NCBI GenBank assembly: GCA_026984775.1
Contig: JALSRM010000056.1
Coordinates: 1-42,456 of the forward strand
Direction of reading: 5' to 3'
Length of the DNA stretch: 42,456 bases
From: Gammaproteobacteria bacterium
Lineage (GTDB): Bacteria > Pseudomonadota > Gammaproteobacteria > CAJXQU01
This document shows, piece after piece, positions 33,368 through 42,456 of this stretch. The notes under the pieces were generated by a model. That model was not told where the DNA came from. It was given only the letters and a program-made list of their open reading frames with translations, and did not search any database. The position numbers were made by a program, and so were the translations under genes. Numbering within the stretch: the stretch's first letter is position 1; every line of letters starts with the position of its first letter.

Positions 33368-35803
33368 CTAGCCAGGCAGCCTTTTAATTCGCAGGGCATT
33401 CGTTACCACCATTAATGAACTGAACGACATTCCAAGCGCTGCCATCCAGGGTTCCAGATAGCCCAGTGCCGCAAAGGGCAGTGCAACAAGATTATAGGCG
33501 ACCGCCCAGATCATGTTCTCCTTTATTATCCTGACAGTTTTTCCCGCAACGTCAATCGCCTTGATGATCAACCCCAGTTTATCTTTCATCAAGATCAGAT
33601 CGGCCGTGGCACGTGCAATCTGGGCACCGCCACCCATGGCAATGGAAACTTGAGCCCCTGCGAGAACCGGTGCATCGTTGATACCATCTCCGATCATGGC
33701 CAGAATTTCGCCTTGCTGTTGTAATCCTTTCAATGCAGCGAGCTTATCATTCGGTTTCAACTCAGCCTGGAAATCATCGATCCCGATTGCTTTGGCAATG
33801 GTACGGACAGCAACGTTCGAGTCGCCTGACAAAAGAGACACCTTCTTATGACGTTTTTTCAGAGCCATAATGACAGGCTTAGCATCAGGGCGCAATCGAT
33901 CTTCGAGAACGAAAGCGGCTAGAACCCTGTTTTCATTAGCCAGAAACACTAGCAGGTTTTCCCGCTCTAGAGAATTGCTAATCCACTCAACGGGAACTGC
34001 AAGCCCGGTTTTATCCCTGATGTGTCTTGAATTGCCAATAAAGTAGCATGTGCCATTGATGTGACCTGCCAGACCCGCTCCCGGTATGTTGATGACCTCT
34101 GTTGCCTCCGGTATTCCCTTTCCTGTGCAGCTATCCAAGATTGCATCTGCGACGGGATGTTCTGAATGACGCTCCAGTGCACAGGCGATAGTGAGACATT
34201 GTGTGGCCGTAAGGTTATCTGCAAAGGATTCCATATGTGTAAGCACTAACTTTCCCTCTGTCAGGGTCCCTGTCTTATCAAAAATAAAGTGATCAGCTTT
34301 GGCAAGTGTTTCAATGGCATGGCCTTTGGCAACCAGAATCCCGCATTTCATCAGGGTGTCTGTGGCCACGGTCATGGCTGTCGGGGTTGCCAGAGAAAGT
34401 GCACAGGGGCAAGTGACGACCAGCATCGACAACATAATTTCAAACCACTGCGGGTTCCCCTTGAAGCTCCAAAAAACGGCAACCAGCACTGCAAACATTA
34501 AAACAGTGGGTACGAACACACTGGCGGCACGATCAGCAAGTTGGGTAATTGCTGGTTTTTCTAGTTGGGAGCGTTCCATCAGACCGGTGATCCATGACAA
34601 CAAGCTGTCCTGTCCAATGGCATCGATCACCACTTGGAGTGGGCTTTCCATGTTGATACTACCGCCGACGACACGATCACCGGATTGTTTGGAGACAGGG
34701 AGACTTTCCCCGGTCAGCAGAGATTCATCGACACTGGAATGCCCCTCGACGATATGACCGTCAGCGGGTATGGTTTCACCCGGCTTCACGAGTACCCGAT
34801 CACCTATCTTCAATTGGGCAACCGGAATCAATTCTTCACTGTTGTTCTCCAACCGCAAAGCAGTTGCCGGAGTAACATGGATCAGGCTATCTGAAGTCTC
34901 TGTGGCATGTTTACGTGCCACCAGTTCCAAATAGCGGGCCAATAACAAAAGGAAAGTGAACATGACAACAGAGTCATAATAAACTTCTCCTTCTCCTGTT
35001 ATCGTTGTTTTGACGCTACCGATAAAGGCAAACAAAATACCCAAGGAGACAGGAACATCCATTCCCAGCTTGCGGTTTTTAAGATCCCGCCATGCGGGTT
35101 CAAAAAAAGCGCGTGCGGAAAAAAGAACGACGGGAAGTGTCAGTAACAGACTGATCCAGTAGAAAAAATATTTGAATTTCTCGTCAGCCCCCGAGAAATC
35201 ACCTGTATACAGAGCAATCGCCAGCATCATTACCTGCATGCCCAGCACACCGGCGACACCGAGACGTTGCAGCAGACGTTTTCTTTCCCTGTCGAGAACT
35301 TCCTGATGCTGGGCGGGGTCGTATGGATGGGCCTTATATCCAATTTTATGAATCGCCTTGAGGATTTCACTGAGCTTTGTTCGTCTGTCGTCCCAGCGAA
35401 CAAGAAGCCTGTGAGTCGAGAAATTGGCCTGAATATCCATGACCCCTGGGAGCGTTTTCAAATGTTGTTCATTCATCCAGATACACGCAGGGCAGGTGAT
35501 CCCTTCCAGTATCAGGGAGGCCTCCTTTTGGTTCTCCCCTGACTCAGTGACAAAGCTTTTTTGCAGCTCGGGCTCATCATAAACAATGACCTGTTGTAGG
35601 AAATCTGGCAGAATCTCGCCACCAGTCGGTGCGGGCGCTGTACGATGCAGGTAAAAGCTTTCCAGACCTGAATCGACAATGGTTTGTGCCACAGCCTGAC
35701 AACCGGCGCAACACATAGGTTGTGCTTTGTGGTTGATCCAGACGGTAAGTCGTACATTGGGAGGGATGGGGAGGCCGCAGTGGAAACAGTGATCAGCATT
35801 CAT
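33368..35803 (-). CDS. ccoI: Copper-translocating P-type ATPase CcoI
   Basis: An 811-residue P1B ATPase that supplies copper for the CuB site of cbb3 oxidase. The N-terminal cysteine-rich segment (C6-X2-C9 and CCAGC at 31-35) is the CcoI-type metal-binding domain, then a heavy-metal domain with [10 protein letters not shown] (C104, C107). Catalytic motifs are [21 protein letters not shown] (CPC), [10 protein letters not shown] (phosphorylated Asp) and [13 protein letters not shown]. ccoS follows. A box with the FNR consensus (35865-35878) lies 62 bases upstream. Confidence 0.95.
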   Translation of the reverse strand: MNADHCFHCGLPIPPNVRLTVWINHKAQPMCCAGCQAVAQTIVDSGLESFYLHRTAPAPTGGEILPDFLQQVIVYDEPELQKSFVTESGENQKEASLILEGITCPACIWMNEQHLKTLPGVMDIQANFSTHRLLVRWDDRRTKLSEILKAIHKIGYKAHPYDPAQHQEVLDRERKRLLQRLGVAGVLGMQVMMLAIALYTGDFSGADEKFKYFFYWISLLLTLPVVLFSARAFFEPAWRDLKNRKLGMDVPVSLGILFAFIGSVKTTITGEGEVYYDSVVMFTFLLLLARYLELVARKHATETSDSLIHVTPATALRLENNSEELIPVAQLKIGDRVLVKPGETIPADGHIVEGHSSVDESLLTGESLPVSKQSGDRVVGGSINMESPLQVVIDAIGQDSLLSWITGLMERSQLEKPAITQLADRAASVFVPTVLMFAVLVAVFWSFKGNPQWFEIMLSMLVVTCPCALSLATPTAMTVATDTLMKCGILVAKGHAIETLAKADHFIFDKTGTLTEGKLVLTHMESFADNLTATQCLTIACALERHSEHPVADAILDSCTGKGIPEATEVINIPGAGLAGHINGTCYFIGNSRHIRDKTGLAVPVEWISNSLERENLLVFLANENRVLAAFVLEDRLRPDAKPVIMALKKRHKKVSLLSGDSNVAVRTIAKAIGIDDFQAELKPNDKLAALKGLQQQGEILAMIGDGINDAPVLAGAQVSIAMGGGAQIARATADLILMKDKLGLIIKAIDVAGKTVRIIKENMIWAVAYNLVALPFAALGYLEPWMAALGMSFSSLMVVTNALRIKRLPG

Positions 35804-35864
35804 CGGTGTGTATTGTGCCAGATAGTTTTCTAAAATCTATCCATCCAGGGAAATCGTTGAACAA

Positions 35865-35878
35865 TTGATCCAGATCAT
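35865..35878. promoter_or_regulatory. FNR/ANR-type box between ccoI and ompW
   Basis: TTGAT-CCAG-ATCAT matches the consensus with one mismatch. Its flanks are identical over 20 bases, in inverted orientation, to the box before the TauE-like gene. It can serve both ccoI (-) and ompW (+). Confidence 0.65.
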
Positions 35879-35900
35879 TTTTTTGTAAAAGGGGATAAAG

Positions 35901-35906
35901 GATAAT
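35901..35906 (+). promoter_or_regulatory. Candidate -10 of ompW promoter
   Basis: GATAAT would give a start near 35913, exactly 41.5 bases from the centre of the FNR-type box. That is the class II spacing. The leader to the ompW ATG would be about 124 bases. Confidence 0.5.
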
Positions 35907-36036
35907 TTATGCCACATACGTTTATAGGTGGAGAGATATTCCTCTGATAAAAGGGAGGTTTTATCTGCTTGATAAATAATACAAATCTAGAGCTAAAAGA
36001 TAATTTTTCAATCATTGATTAAATGGGAGTTCCAAG

Positions 36037-36756
36037 ATGAAAACGATAATGAAAAGTCTAATTACCGGTTTGCTGTTTGCTTCTGGTGCAACAAGCCTTA
36101 CGGCTCAGGCCGCGGGAGTACAGGCAGGCGACTGGATTGTACGTGTCAGGGGAATTCATGTCAGTCCCAATGACAGTAGTACAGAAGTTGAAGTTCCTGC
36201 CCTGGGCGGAAATGTACCAGGCAGCTCTGTGAGCGTAAATTCGAGCACAGTGCCCGAACTCGACATCACTTACATGTTGACTCCGCACATAGGAGCAGAA
36301 CTGATTCTTGGAACTTCACAGCACGACGTCGCACCTCACGGTGCGGCTCTGATAGGAGCGCTGGATGGACTGCCACCGCTGGGGACGGGTAGCGATAATG
36401 TTATCGAAGCATGGGCATTGCCACCTACATTGACGCTACAATACCATTTTGCACCAAACTCAAGTGTCCGACCATATGCGGGTGTGGGAGTCAACTATAC
36501 TCTCTTTTATTCAGAAGACGTCAGTGGACCGCTGGCTGTATCTGGTTCGTCTGTCAATATGCGGCCCTCTCTGGGATGGGCTGCGCAATTCGGTGCCGAC
36601 TTTGATCTGGCAAATGGGTGGTTTGCCAATATTGATGTCAAATATATCGATATGAATACCACAGCCGAGTTTCGGAATACGGCGGTTGGCGATGTGAACG
36701 TCGATGTTGATATCAATCCGTTCGTCTTCGGTATTGGTATAGGCAGACGTTTCTAA
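36037..36756 (+). CDS. ompW: OmpW-family outer-membrane protein
   Basis: A 239-residue precursor with a signal peptide that probably ends at AQA-AG (about residue 26) and a mature 8-strand beta-barrel. Typical blocks are DWIVRVRGIHVSPND, LDITYMLTPHIGAELI, PTLTLQYHF, VRPYAGVGVNYTLFY and a C-terminal aromatic residue (GIGRRF). OmpW proteins carry small hydrophobic compounds, and in E. coli the gene responds to FNR, consistent with the box here. GGGAG lies before the ATG. Confidence 0.92.
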   Translation: MKTIMKSLITGLLFASGATSLTAQAAGVQAGDWIVRVRGIHVSPNDSSTEVEVPALGGNVPGSSVSVNSSTVPELDITYMLTPHIGAELILGTSQHDVAPHGAALIGALDGLPPLGTGSDNVIEAWALPPTLTLQYHFAPNSSVRPYAGVGVNYTLFYSEDVSGPLAVSGSSVNMRPSLGWAAQFGADFDLANGWFANIDVKYIDMNTTAEFRNTAVGDVNVDVDINPFVFGIGIGRRF

Positions 36757-36777
36757 AAGATTAAGTCACTGTTTACT

Positions 36778-36812
36778 CCGAAGAGAGAATAAGTGATTGT
36801 TCTCTTCTTCGG
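36778..36812 (+). terminator. Hairpin after ompW
   Basis: CCGAAGAGAGAA pairs with TTCTCTTCTTCGG with one bulged base around a 10-base loop. There is no T run after it, so it is a weak or processing-type terminator. Confidence 0.4.
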
Positions 36813-36845
36813 AATTTCCTACTATGCGGGACAGGGAGTCCTTAA

Positions 36846-36874
36846 TCTCATGACCTTGAGTAAGAGTCATGAGA
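36846..36874 (+). promoter_or_regulatory. Perfect 9-bp inverted repeat at the ccoN promoter
   Basis: TCTCATGAC and GTCATGAGA flank 11 bases, ending 8 bases before a TATAAT at 36883-36888. No FNR consensus is found here, so a different regulator is implied. Confidence 0.5.
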
Positions 36875-36882
36875 GAGTGGGA

Positions 36883-36888
36883 TATAAT
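36883..36888 (+). promoter_or_regulatory. -10 element of the ccoNOQP promoter
   Basis: A consensus TATAAT 41 bases before the ccoN ATG. No good -35 exists at normal spacing, suggesting activator dependence. Confidence 0.5.
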
Positions 36889-36928
36889 ATTTTCTGTATC
36901 AGTAAACTATCAAATCAGGGAGGCCTTT

Positions 36929-38350
36929 ATGGCTACAGAAGAGACTTATAATTATAAAGTTGTAAGGCAATTTGCCATTATGACTGTGGTGTGGGGCATC
37001 GTGGGAATGGCTGTCGGTGTCTATATTGCAGCGGAGCTGGCTTGGCCTGTTCTAAACTTTGATATTCCGTATATTACCTTTAGCCGCTTACGTCCGTTAC
37101 ATACGAATGCAGTCATATTTGCATTTGGTGGTTCTGCCCTTTTTGCGACATCGTATTACGTCGTTCAACGTACATGTCATACACGTCTGTTATCAGACAA
37201 ACTGGCAGCATTTACCTTCTGGGGATGGCAGCTCGTAATTGTCCTGGCAGCGATTACCCTGCCACTTGGCATAACCTCTTCGAAGGAATATGCAGAGCTG
37301 GAATGGCCGATCGATATCCTGATCACCATCGTATGGGTGGTCTATGCTATTGTCTTTTTTGGTACGATCATGAAACGTAGAGTCTCTCATATTTATGTGG
37401 CGAACTGGTTTTTTGGTGCGTTTATTATCACCATTGCCATGTTGCACATTGTCAACAATATAGAGATCCCAGTGACGCTGACCAAGTCCTATTCTGCTTA
37501 TGCCGGTGTTCAGGATGCGATGGTTCAGTGGTGGTATGGCCATAATGCAGTAGGCTTTTTCCTGACAGCTGGTTTCCTGGGGATGATGTATTACTTCATT
37601 CCAAAACAGGCCGAACGCCCGGTTTATTCGTACCGTCTTTCCATCGTTCATTTTTGGGCATTGATTTTTACCTATATATGGGCAGGGCCTCATCACCTTC
37701 ACTATACGGCACTTCCGGACTGGACACAGTCACTGGGCATGGTGATGTCTCTGATCCTGTTGGCACCGTCCTGGGGTGGCATGATCAACGGCATTATGAC
37801 CCTCTCTGGTGCATGGGAAAAACTGAGAACGGATCCAATACTCAGGTTCTTGATTGTTTCGGTCTCCTTTTATGGAATGTCGACTTTTGAAGGGCCGATG
37901 ATGGCGATCAAGACAGTCAATGCTTTGTCTCATTATACAGACTGGACCATAGGTCACGTGCATTCTGGTGCGTTGGGATGGGTAGCAATGGTTTCCATCG
38001 GTAGTCTCTACTATATGATCCCTCGCTTGTTTAACCGTGAGCTATACAGTACAAGACTTGTCGAGGTCCATTTCTGGATCGCTACCATTGGAGTTGTTTT
38101 GTATATCACTTCAATGTGGGTTTCCGGGATTATGCAGGGATTGATGTGGCGTGCTGTCAACAGCGATGGAACGCTGACTTACAGTTTTGTTGAGACTGTT
38201 CAGGCAATGCACCCGTTCTATATCATCAGAACATCTGGAGGATTTCTGTTTCTGACAGGAATGTTGATCATGGCCTATAACATCTTCAAGACGGTCAAGG
38301 GAGCAACTCCTGCAGAAGCGCGTATCCCCGAGCCTGCCTTGGCCCATTAA
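36929..38350 (+). CDS. ccoN: Cytochrome cbb3 oxidase subunit I, CcoN
   Basis: The 473-residue catalytic subunit of the high-affinity cbb3 oxidase, with about 12 membrane helices. Heme and CuB ligands are visible: a low-spin heme histidine in [10 protein letters not shown], the CuB histidine in WWYGHNAVG with the paired GPHHLHY, the cross-link tyrosine in YSYR, and heme histidines in [11 protein letters not shown]. It reduces O2 to water and pumps protons. ATG 36929 has GGGAGG just upstream, so an in-frame start 60 bases earlier is rejected. Promoter, inverted repeat and ccoO follow or precede it directly. Confidence 0.97.
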   Translation: MATEETYNYKVVRQFAIMTVVWGIVGMAVGVYIAAELAWPVLNFDIPYITFSRLRPLHTNAVIFAFGGSALFATSYYVVQRTCHTRLLSDKLAAFTFWGWQLVIVLAAITLPLGITSSKEYAELEWPIDILITIVWVVYAIVFFGTIMKRRVSHIYVANWFFGAFIITIAMLHIVNNIEIPVTLTKSYSAYAGVQDAMVQWWYGHNAVGFFLTAGFLGMMYYFIPKQAERPVYSYRLSIVHFWALIFTYIWAGPHHLHYTALPDWTQSLGMVMSLILLAPSWGGMINGIMTLSGAWEKLRTDPILRFLIVSVSFYGMSTFEGPMMAIKTVNALSHYTDWTIGHVHSGALGWVAMVSIGSLYYMIPRLFNRELYSTRLVEVHFWIATIGVVLYITSMWVSGIMQGLMWRAVNSDGTLTYSFVETVQAMHPFYIIRTSGGFLFLTGMLIMAYNIFKTVKGATPAEARIPEPALAH

Positions 38351-38368
38351 GAACAAGGAGAATACAAA

Positions 38369-38983
38369 ATGGCATTTACTCATGAAAAAATAGAAACCAA
38401 CGTTGGCCTTCTGATCCTATTGATTGTGATCACTGTCAGTGTTGGGGGTCTGGCTCAAATCGTGCCCTTGTTCTTCATGCACTCTACTACGGAGCCGGTA
38501 GAGGGGTTGAAACCTTATTCAGCACTCCGCCTTACCGGGCGGGATATTTATGTACGTGAAGGGTGCTATCTCTGCCATTCACAGATGATCAGGCCGTTCA
38601 GGGCTGAAACAGAGCGGTATGGCCATTATTCACTTGCTGGCGAGTTTGTTTATGATCACCCGTTTCAGTGGGGTTCAAAACGGACCGGTCCTGATCTGGC
38701 CCGTGTGGGCGGAAGGTATAGTGACGAATGGCACCGGGTTCATCTAATCGATCCCCGTGCAGTCGTTCCAGAATCGGTCATGCCAGGATTTCCGTGGTTG
38801 GCAGAAACCCCGGCAGACGCATCTTCAATCAAGAAGAAAATGGAAGTGATGCGAATGCTTGGATCCCCCTATACGGATGAAGAGATTGCCAATGCGCCAA
38901 AGGAGCTTGAAGGCAAGACTGAACTGGATGCATTGATTGCCTATCTGCAAGGGCTGGGGACGGCGGTCAAGACTCGTCGGTAA
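38369..38983 (+). CDS. ccoO: Cytochrome cbb3 oxidase subunit II, CcoO
   Basis: A 204-residue membrane-anchored monoheme cytochrome c. A single N-terminal helix ([20 protein letters not shown]) precedes the heme site CYLCH (residues 66-70), and VMPGFPWL supplies the axial methionine. It passes electrons from CcoP to CcoN. AAGGAG lies upstream. ccoQ follows after 7 bases. Confidence 0.97.
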   Translation: MAFTHEKIETNVGLLILLIVITVSVGGLAQIVPLFFMHSTTEPVEGLKPYSALRLTGRDIYVREGCYLCHSQMIRPFRAETERYGHYSLAGEFVYDHPFQWGSKRTGPDLARVGGRYSDEWHRVHLIDPRAVVPESVMPGFPWLAETPADASSIKKKMEVMRMLGSPYTDEEIANAPKELEGKTELDALIAYLQGLGTAVKTRR

Positions 38984-38990
38984 ATATGTC

Positions 38991-39179
38991 ATGATGGATT
39001 TTTTAATCAAATTTCAATCTGTCTGGACCGTAATCGTATTTATCCTCTTTGTCGGGATCGTGATCTGGGCCTGGAGCGGGAAAAACAAGGCCGCCTTTGA
39101 TGAGGCTTCCAGGATTCCACTGGAAGATGATGAAGATGTGGTTGTAGCCACAAAAAAAAAGGAGAACTCAAATGGCTGA
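38991..39179 (+). CDS. ccoQ: Cytochrome cbb3 oxidase subunit IV, CcoQ
   Basis: A 62-residue protein with one helix (VWTVIVFILFVGIVIWAW) and a charged tail, as in CcoQ, which stabilises the oxidase. The start is ATG 38991, or 38994 directly after it. Near the 3' end a run of nine A (39152-39160) precedes GGAG, the ribosome-binding site of ccoP. Its last 8 bases overlap ccoP. Confidence 0.9.
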   Translation: MMDFLIKFQSVWTVIVFILFVGIVIWAWSGKNKAAFDEASRIPLEDDEDVVVATKKKENSNG

Positions 39180-40107
39180 TTTTGTCAGTGATTTCTGGAA
39201 CTGGTGGGTTATTGTGTTGACAGTATTGGGCATATTGTTCTGCTGGTGGCTGGTGATATCCCAATCAAAAAAGGGACAAATTTCAGGTGAGGTACAACCT
39301 ACAGGACATGTCTGGGATGAAACCTTGCAGGAAATGAACAATCCATTACCTCGCTGGTGGTTGATGATGTTTTACATCACATTGGTCTTCGGCAGTGTTT
39401 ATCTGATTCTTTATCCTGGGCTAGGTTCTTTCCAGGGGCTTTTGGGATGGAGTGAAGTGAATCAGTACGAGCGTGAGGTAAAGAAAGCCGAGGAAACCTA
39501 TGGACCATTGTTCAATAAATTCCTCAACCAGGATTTGAAGGCTGTTGCTGCTGATCCGGAAGCCTTAAAGATGGGTAAACGTCTGTTTCAGACCTATTGT
39601 ACAGTTTGTCATGGTTCAGATGCTCGTGGTGCCAGAGGATTTCCGAATCTGACAGACAATGATTGGCTCTATGGAGGAGATCCAGAAACCATTAAAACCA
39701 CGATCATGAATGGCCGGCAAGGTATGATGCCAGCATGGGGTGAAATTCTTGGTAATGAAGGTGTTTTCAATGTAGCTGCTTATGTGGAATCTCTGAGTGG
39801 CCGGGAAGTCGATCCGGTGGTTGCCGCAAAGGGCAAGGAAATTTTTGAGAAAAATTGTGTGGCATGTCACGGCAAGGATGCAAAGGGAACAAAAGCAATG
39901 GGAGCCCCCAACCTGACAGACAATATCTGGTTACATGGTGGTTCACACAAACGGATTTTGGAAACCATCACGAAAGGTAGGCAGGGTAAAATGCCCGCTC
40001 ACGGGGAGTTTCTCGGTGAAGCCAAGGTGCATTTACTGGCGGCCTATATCTATAGCCTCTCTCATAAAGGAGGAAAGGAAAGTATGCAAGGATCTACTGA
40101 AAATTAG
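39172..40107 (+). CDS. ccoP: Cytochrome cbb3 oxidase subunit III, CcoP
   Basis: A 311-residue diheme cytochrome c with two N-terminal helices (about residues 9-30 and 62-82). Heme sites are CTVCH (143-147) and CVACH (229-233), each followed by a methionine-bearing stretch (GMMPAWG, GKMPAHG). It takes electrons from soluble c-type donors. It overlaps ccoQ by 8 bases and ends before a strong terminator, closing the ccoNOQP operon. Confidence 0.97.
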   Translation: MADFVSDFWNWWVIVLTVLGILFCWWLVISQSKKGQISGEVQPTGHVWDETLQEMNNPLPRWWLMMFYITLVFGSVYLILYPGLGSFQGLLGWSEVNQYEREVKKAEETYGPLFNKFLNQDLKAVAADPEALKMGKRLFQTYCTVCHGSDARGARGFPNLTDNDWLYGGDPETIKTTIMNGRQGMMPAWGEILGNEGVFNVAAYVESLSGREVDPVVAAKGKEIFEKNCVACHGKDAKGTKAMGAPNLTDNIWLHGGSHKRILETITKGRQGKMPAHGEFLGEAKVHLLAAYIYSLSHKGGKESMQGSTEN

Positions 40108-40115
40108 ACTCACTG

Positions 40116-40157
40116 GCCCGGGCATGAAAACCATGTCCGGGCTGAACACTTTTTTTT
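40116..40157 (+). terminator. Rho-independent terminator after ccoP
   Basis: GCCCGGGCATG and CATGTCCGGGC form an 11-bp stem with one G-T pair around AAAAC, then TGAACAC and eight T. The short spacer before the T run is slightly long, but the signal is clear. Confidence 0.88.
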
Positions 40158-40254
40158 AATATTATTATATTAGAATATATTAATATTAACAGGTTTTTAC
40201 TTGGTTAATACTTTGATCTAGGATGAGTACTTTCAGTAGCAAAAGGAGGAGAAA

Positions 40255-40512
40255 ATGGATGAAATCAACCCTCAACCGAAAAGCTTGTCGGGTTCCCAAA
40301 AAATCATTGCCATCCTGTGGCTGTCTTTTGTAATGGCAGGTGTCGCAACAGTTGTTTTCTTTGCAGCAATCGATCCAGAGGCACTAAAACCCTGTGTAAC
40401 TTTTCCGGAGGTTAGTCGAAGCGGTGCTTATACAATAGGTTTTCTCTTGTTTTGGTTACTGACAGCGTCGTCCAGTATTTTGACCCATTATTTTTTACGA
40501 ATAGACAAGTAG
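40255..40512 (+). CDS. Small membrane protein in the cco locus, unknown
   Basis: An 85-residue protein with two hydrophobic helices (IIAILWLSFVMAGVATVVFFAA and IGFLLFWLLTASSSILTHYF) and a loop holding one cysteine (KPCVTFPE). AGGAGGAG gives an excellent ribosome-binding site. I do not recognise a family. Its position between ccoNOQP and ccoG, on the same strand and 69 bases before ccoG, suggests a role in oxidase assembly or function. Confidence 0.75.
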   Translation: MDEINPQPKSLSGSQKIIAILWLSFVMAGVATVVFFAAIDPEALKPCVTFPEVSRSGAYTIGFLLFWLLTASSSILTHYFLRIDK

Positions 40513-40581
40513 TTGTCAGTACGGTGATCCTCTTTTACCAGAAATATTTATTACGATTAACCCAATTTTCAGACAGATATC

Positions 40582-41991
40582 ATGAGTAAAAACGAACCCG
40601 CAAAAAAACAGCACCTTGACAAGGATGTAGAGCAATCATTGTATGCGAAAAGACAAAAAATCTACCCACGTGAGGTACATGGGAAATTTGCAACTTTGCG
40701 AATTATTGCGGTTTTTGCCTTACTGGGTTTATTTTACATTTTGCCGTGGATCCAATGGGATGGGCGGCAAGCTGTTTTGCTCGATCTACCGGCCAGGAAA
40801 TTCTATATTTTCGGGCTTACACTCTGGCCACAGGATTTTGTTTACCTGACATTTCTCTTGATCATGGCCGCCTTGACGCTGTTTTTCTTTACTACCTTGG
40901 CAGGCAGGTTATGGTGTGGTTATGCGTGTCCTCAAACCGTCTGGACAGAGGTTTTCATGTGGATTGAACATTGGATCGAGGGTGATCGTCAGCAGCAGAT
41001 CAAACTCGATAAATCGCCCATGTCAGCCAGAAAGTTCCGCATCAAGGCGACCAAGCATGCCGCTTGGATCTTGTTTGCAGCTTTTACGGGGTTTACATTC
41101 GTTGCCTATTTTACTCCGGCCAGGGATCTTGCGCACCGTCTGTTTACCTTTCAATTGGGACATTGGGAAGCCTTCTGGATCTTCTTTTATGGATTAGCAA
41201 CCTACGGCAATGCAGGCTGGTTGCGTGAGCAGGTCTGTCTACATATGTGTCCCTATGCCCGTTTCCAGAGTGCCATGTTCGACAAGGATACCTTGGTTGT
41301 TGCCTATGATGAAAAACGTGGGGAACCCCGAGGTCCACGAAAGAGAAATGTGGATTATAAAGCTGAAGGCTTGGGTGATTGTATCAACTGCACCATGTGT
41401 GTGCAGGTCTGCCCGACCGGTATCGATATTCGTGACGGTCTGCAATACCAATGCATAGGATGCTCAGCCTGTATAGATATCTGTGATCAAGTGATGGAGA
41501 AAATGGGCTATCCAAAAGGCTTGATCCGCTATACAACCCAAAATACGGTTGAAGGCAAACCAACCCATATACTACGTCCAAGGGTGATCATCTATGGCCT
41601 GATCTTGCTTGTTTTTGCTAGTGCGCTCGCGTATTCGCTGGCAACACGTGTGCCTTTACAGCTGGATGTTATTCGTGATCGTAATACACTGTTTCGGGAG
41701 ACAAATGAAGGACTGATCGAAAATGTTTACACTCTGAAGCTGGTTAATATGGATGAAAAGGCACATGAGTTTAAACTCACTATCAGCGGGATCGATGGGC
41801 TGCAAATGAAAATGGAACAGGACAAGATAATTGTAGAAGGTGGCGATGTTGTCGATTTACCTGTCAGATTGCAGGCAGATGAAGATGCTCTAAAAGATCG
41901 CAGTACCAAGGTCTATTTTACTTTGAAAGCAGTTGATGATCCGAATCTGGAAGTAAGCGAAGAAGCACGGTTTGTTGGGCCGTATAAATAA
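40582..41991 (+). CDS. ccoG: Cbb3 oxidase maturation protein CcoG (FixG/RdxA)
   Basis: A 469-residue membrane protein with about five helices and two ferredoxin-type clusters: CINCTMCVQVCP and CIGCSACIDICD. A further AGRLWCGYACPQTVW block with a CX3CP motif is family-typical. The C-terminal part from about residue 345 is an Ig-like periplasmic domain. CcoG is reported to act as a copper reductase in cbb3 biogenesis. The stop overlaps the ccoH start (TAATG). Confidence 0.95.
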   Translation: MSKNEPAKKQHLDKDVEQSLYAKRQKIYPREVHGKFATLRIIAVFALLGLFYILPWIQWDGRQAVLLDLPARKFYIFGLTLWPQDFVYLTFLLIMAALTLFFFTTLAGRLWCGYACPQTVWTEVFMWIEHWIEGDRQQQIKLDKSPMSARKFRIKATKHAAWILFAAFTGFTFVAYFTPARDLAHRLFTFQLGHWEAFWIFFYGLATYGNAGWLREQVCLHMCPYARFQSAMFDKDTLVVAYDEKRGEPRGPRKRNVDYKAEGLGDCINCTMCVQVCPTGIDIRDGLQYQCIGCSACIDICDQVMEKMGYPKGLIRYTTQNTVEGKPTHILRPRVIIYGLILLVFASALAYSLATRVPLQLDVIRDRNTLFRETNEGLIENVYTLKLVNMDEKAHEFKLTISGIDGLQMKMEQDKIIVEGGDVVDLPVRLQADEDALKDRSTKVYFTLKAVDDPNLEVSEEARFVGPYK

Positions 41992-42455
41992 TGATGGCTG
42001 AAAAATATCCATGGTACAAAAACGGTTATGTTTGGTTGGTAATTTTCCTGCCACTTTCGGCAGTCATTGGTGGGATAATTACGATCAGGTTGGCAATCAT
42101 TTCAGACGATGGGCTCGTATCAGATGACTATTATCAGGAGGGTTTACAGATAAACCGCTTGCTTGAGCGAGATAAAAAAGCTGAAAAGCTCGGGCTTTCA
42201 ACAACGATTAATTTTGACTATCCAGAGAAAAAGGTAAAGGTGCTGGTTTCTGCCAAACCTGAATTTTCGTATCCAGAAAAATTAAAGCTCAGTTTTCTTC
42301 ACAGAACCCGAAAAGGGTTTGATAAAGTCGTAACCCTGAAGCATATCAATGACAGCTTGTATGAAGCTTCTCTTCCCAAACTGGTCAAAGGTAACTGGTA
42401 TGTTCAAATTGAAACCGATGACTGGCGAGTATTGAAATCTATGACCATTCGATAG
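41991..42455 (+). CDS. ccoH: FixH/CcoH cbb3 oxidase assembly protein
   Basis: A 154-residue FixH-family protein with one N-terminal helix (NGYVWLVIFLPLSAVIGGII) and the block DDGLVSDDYYQEGLQINR, then a periplasmic beta domain. CcoH stabilises the oxidase during assembly. The ATG at 41991 (or 41994) overlaps the ccoG stop. The stop codon TAG lies one base before the window end, so the gene is complete. Confidence 0.92.
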   Translation: MMAEKYPWYKNGYVWLVIFLPLSAVIGGIITIRLAIISDDGLVSDDYYQEGLQINRLLERDKKAEKLGLSTTINFDYPEKKVKVLVSAKPEFSYPEKLKLSFLHRTRKGFDKVVTLKHINDSLYEASLPKLVKGNWYVQIETDDWRVLKSMTIR

Positions 42456-42456
42456 C

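Noticed and set aside
40200-40240. TTTGATCTAGGATGAG as an FNR box before the 85-residue gene
   Set aside because: The second half-site does not fit ATCAA; only one half matches.

Overview
The window is about 42.5 kb of chromosome, roughly 50% GC, from a gammaproteobacterium. The evidence is the gene complement: YafJ, ArgS, YedI, SfsA, TusA, CmoA, FmdB-AspS and ZapG are typical of that class. A cbb3-type oxidase locus, quinone-linked redox enzymes and the protein style resemble Chromatiales-like or sulfur-oxidising lineages. That narrower placement is inference from protein character; no rRNA or marker search was possible. I see no insertion sequence, phage gene or CRISPR array.

Region 1 (2-10231, + strand) is a tightly coupled operon. 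It holds the 3' end of nirB, nirD, a cytoplasmic NasA/NarB-type nitrate reductase, a fused DmsB-DmsC-like iron-sulfur/membrane-anchor protein, a RavA-like MoxR ATPase, a ViaA-like VWA protein and a PhzF-family protein, followed by a lipoprotein. Start and stop codons overlap or nearly touch at most junctions. The reading is nitrate to nitrite (molybdoenzyme) to ammonium (NirBD), with the first step probably fed by quinol through the fused anchor and RavA/ViaA possibly acting as an assembly chaperone.

Region 2 (10270-21437) is mostly housekeeping: a YafJ-type amidotransferase, argS, a DUF808 protein, sfsA and tusA, cmoA, a CLC-family anion transporter with CBS domains, tRNA-Lys(UUU), fmdB-aspS, zapG and a short-chain dehydrogenase that ends in a strong terminator.

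Region 3 (21516-29768) looks like an envelope-glycosylation locus. Three + strand genes match the mycobacterial decaprenylphosphoryl-arabinose pathway: a HAD-UbiA fusion, a DprE1-like flavin oxidase and a DprE2-like reductase. They converge on a - strand run of an ABC exporter, a secreted thioredoxin-like protein, a GT-C glycosyltransferase with a TPR tail and a small membrane protein. Together these could make a lipid-linked pentose donor and use it outside the inner membrane.

Region 4 (29901-31944, - strand) is trpB, a 4Fe-4S-type uracil-DNA glycosylase and a CBU_0592-like membrane protein. Region 5 (32396-42455) is the cbb3 oxidase locus: a TauE/SafE-like protein, ccoS and ccoI (convergent), ompW, ccoNOQP, a small unknown membrane protein, ccoG and ccoH. 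Two FNR/ANR-type boxes sharing an identical 20-bp sequence sit upstream of the TauE-like gene and between ccoI and ompW. A different 9-bp inverted repeat sits at the ccoN promoter.
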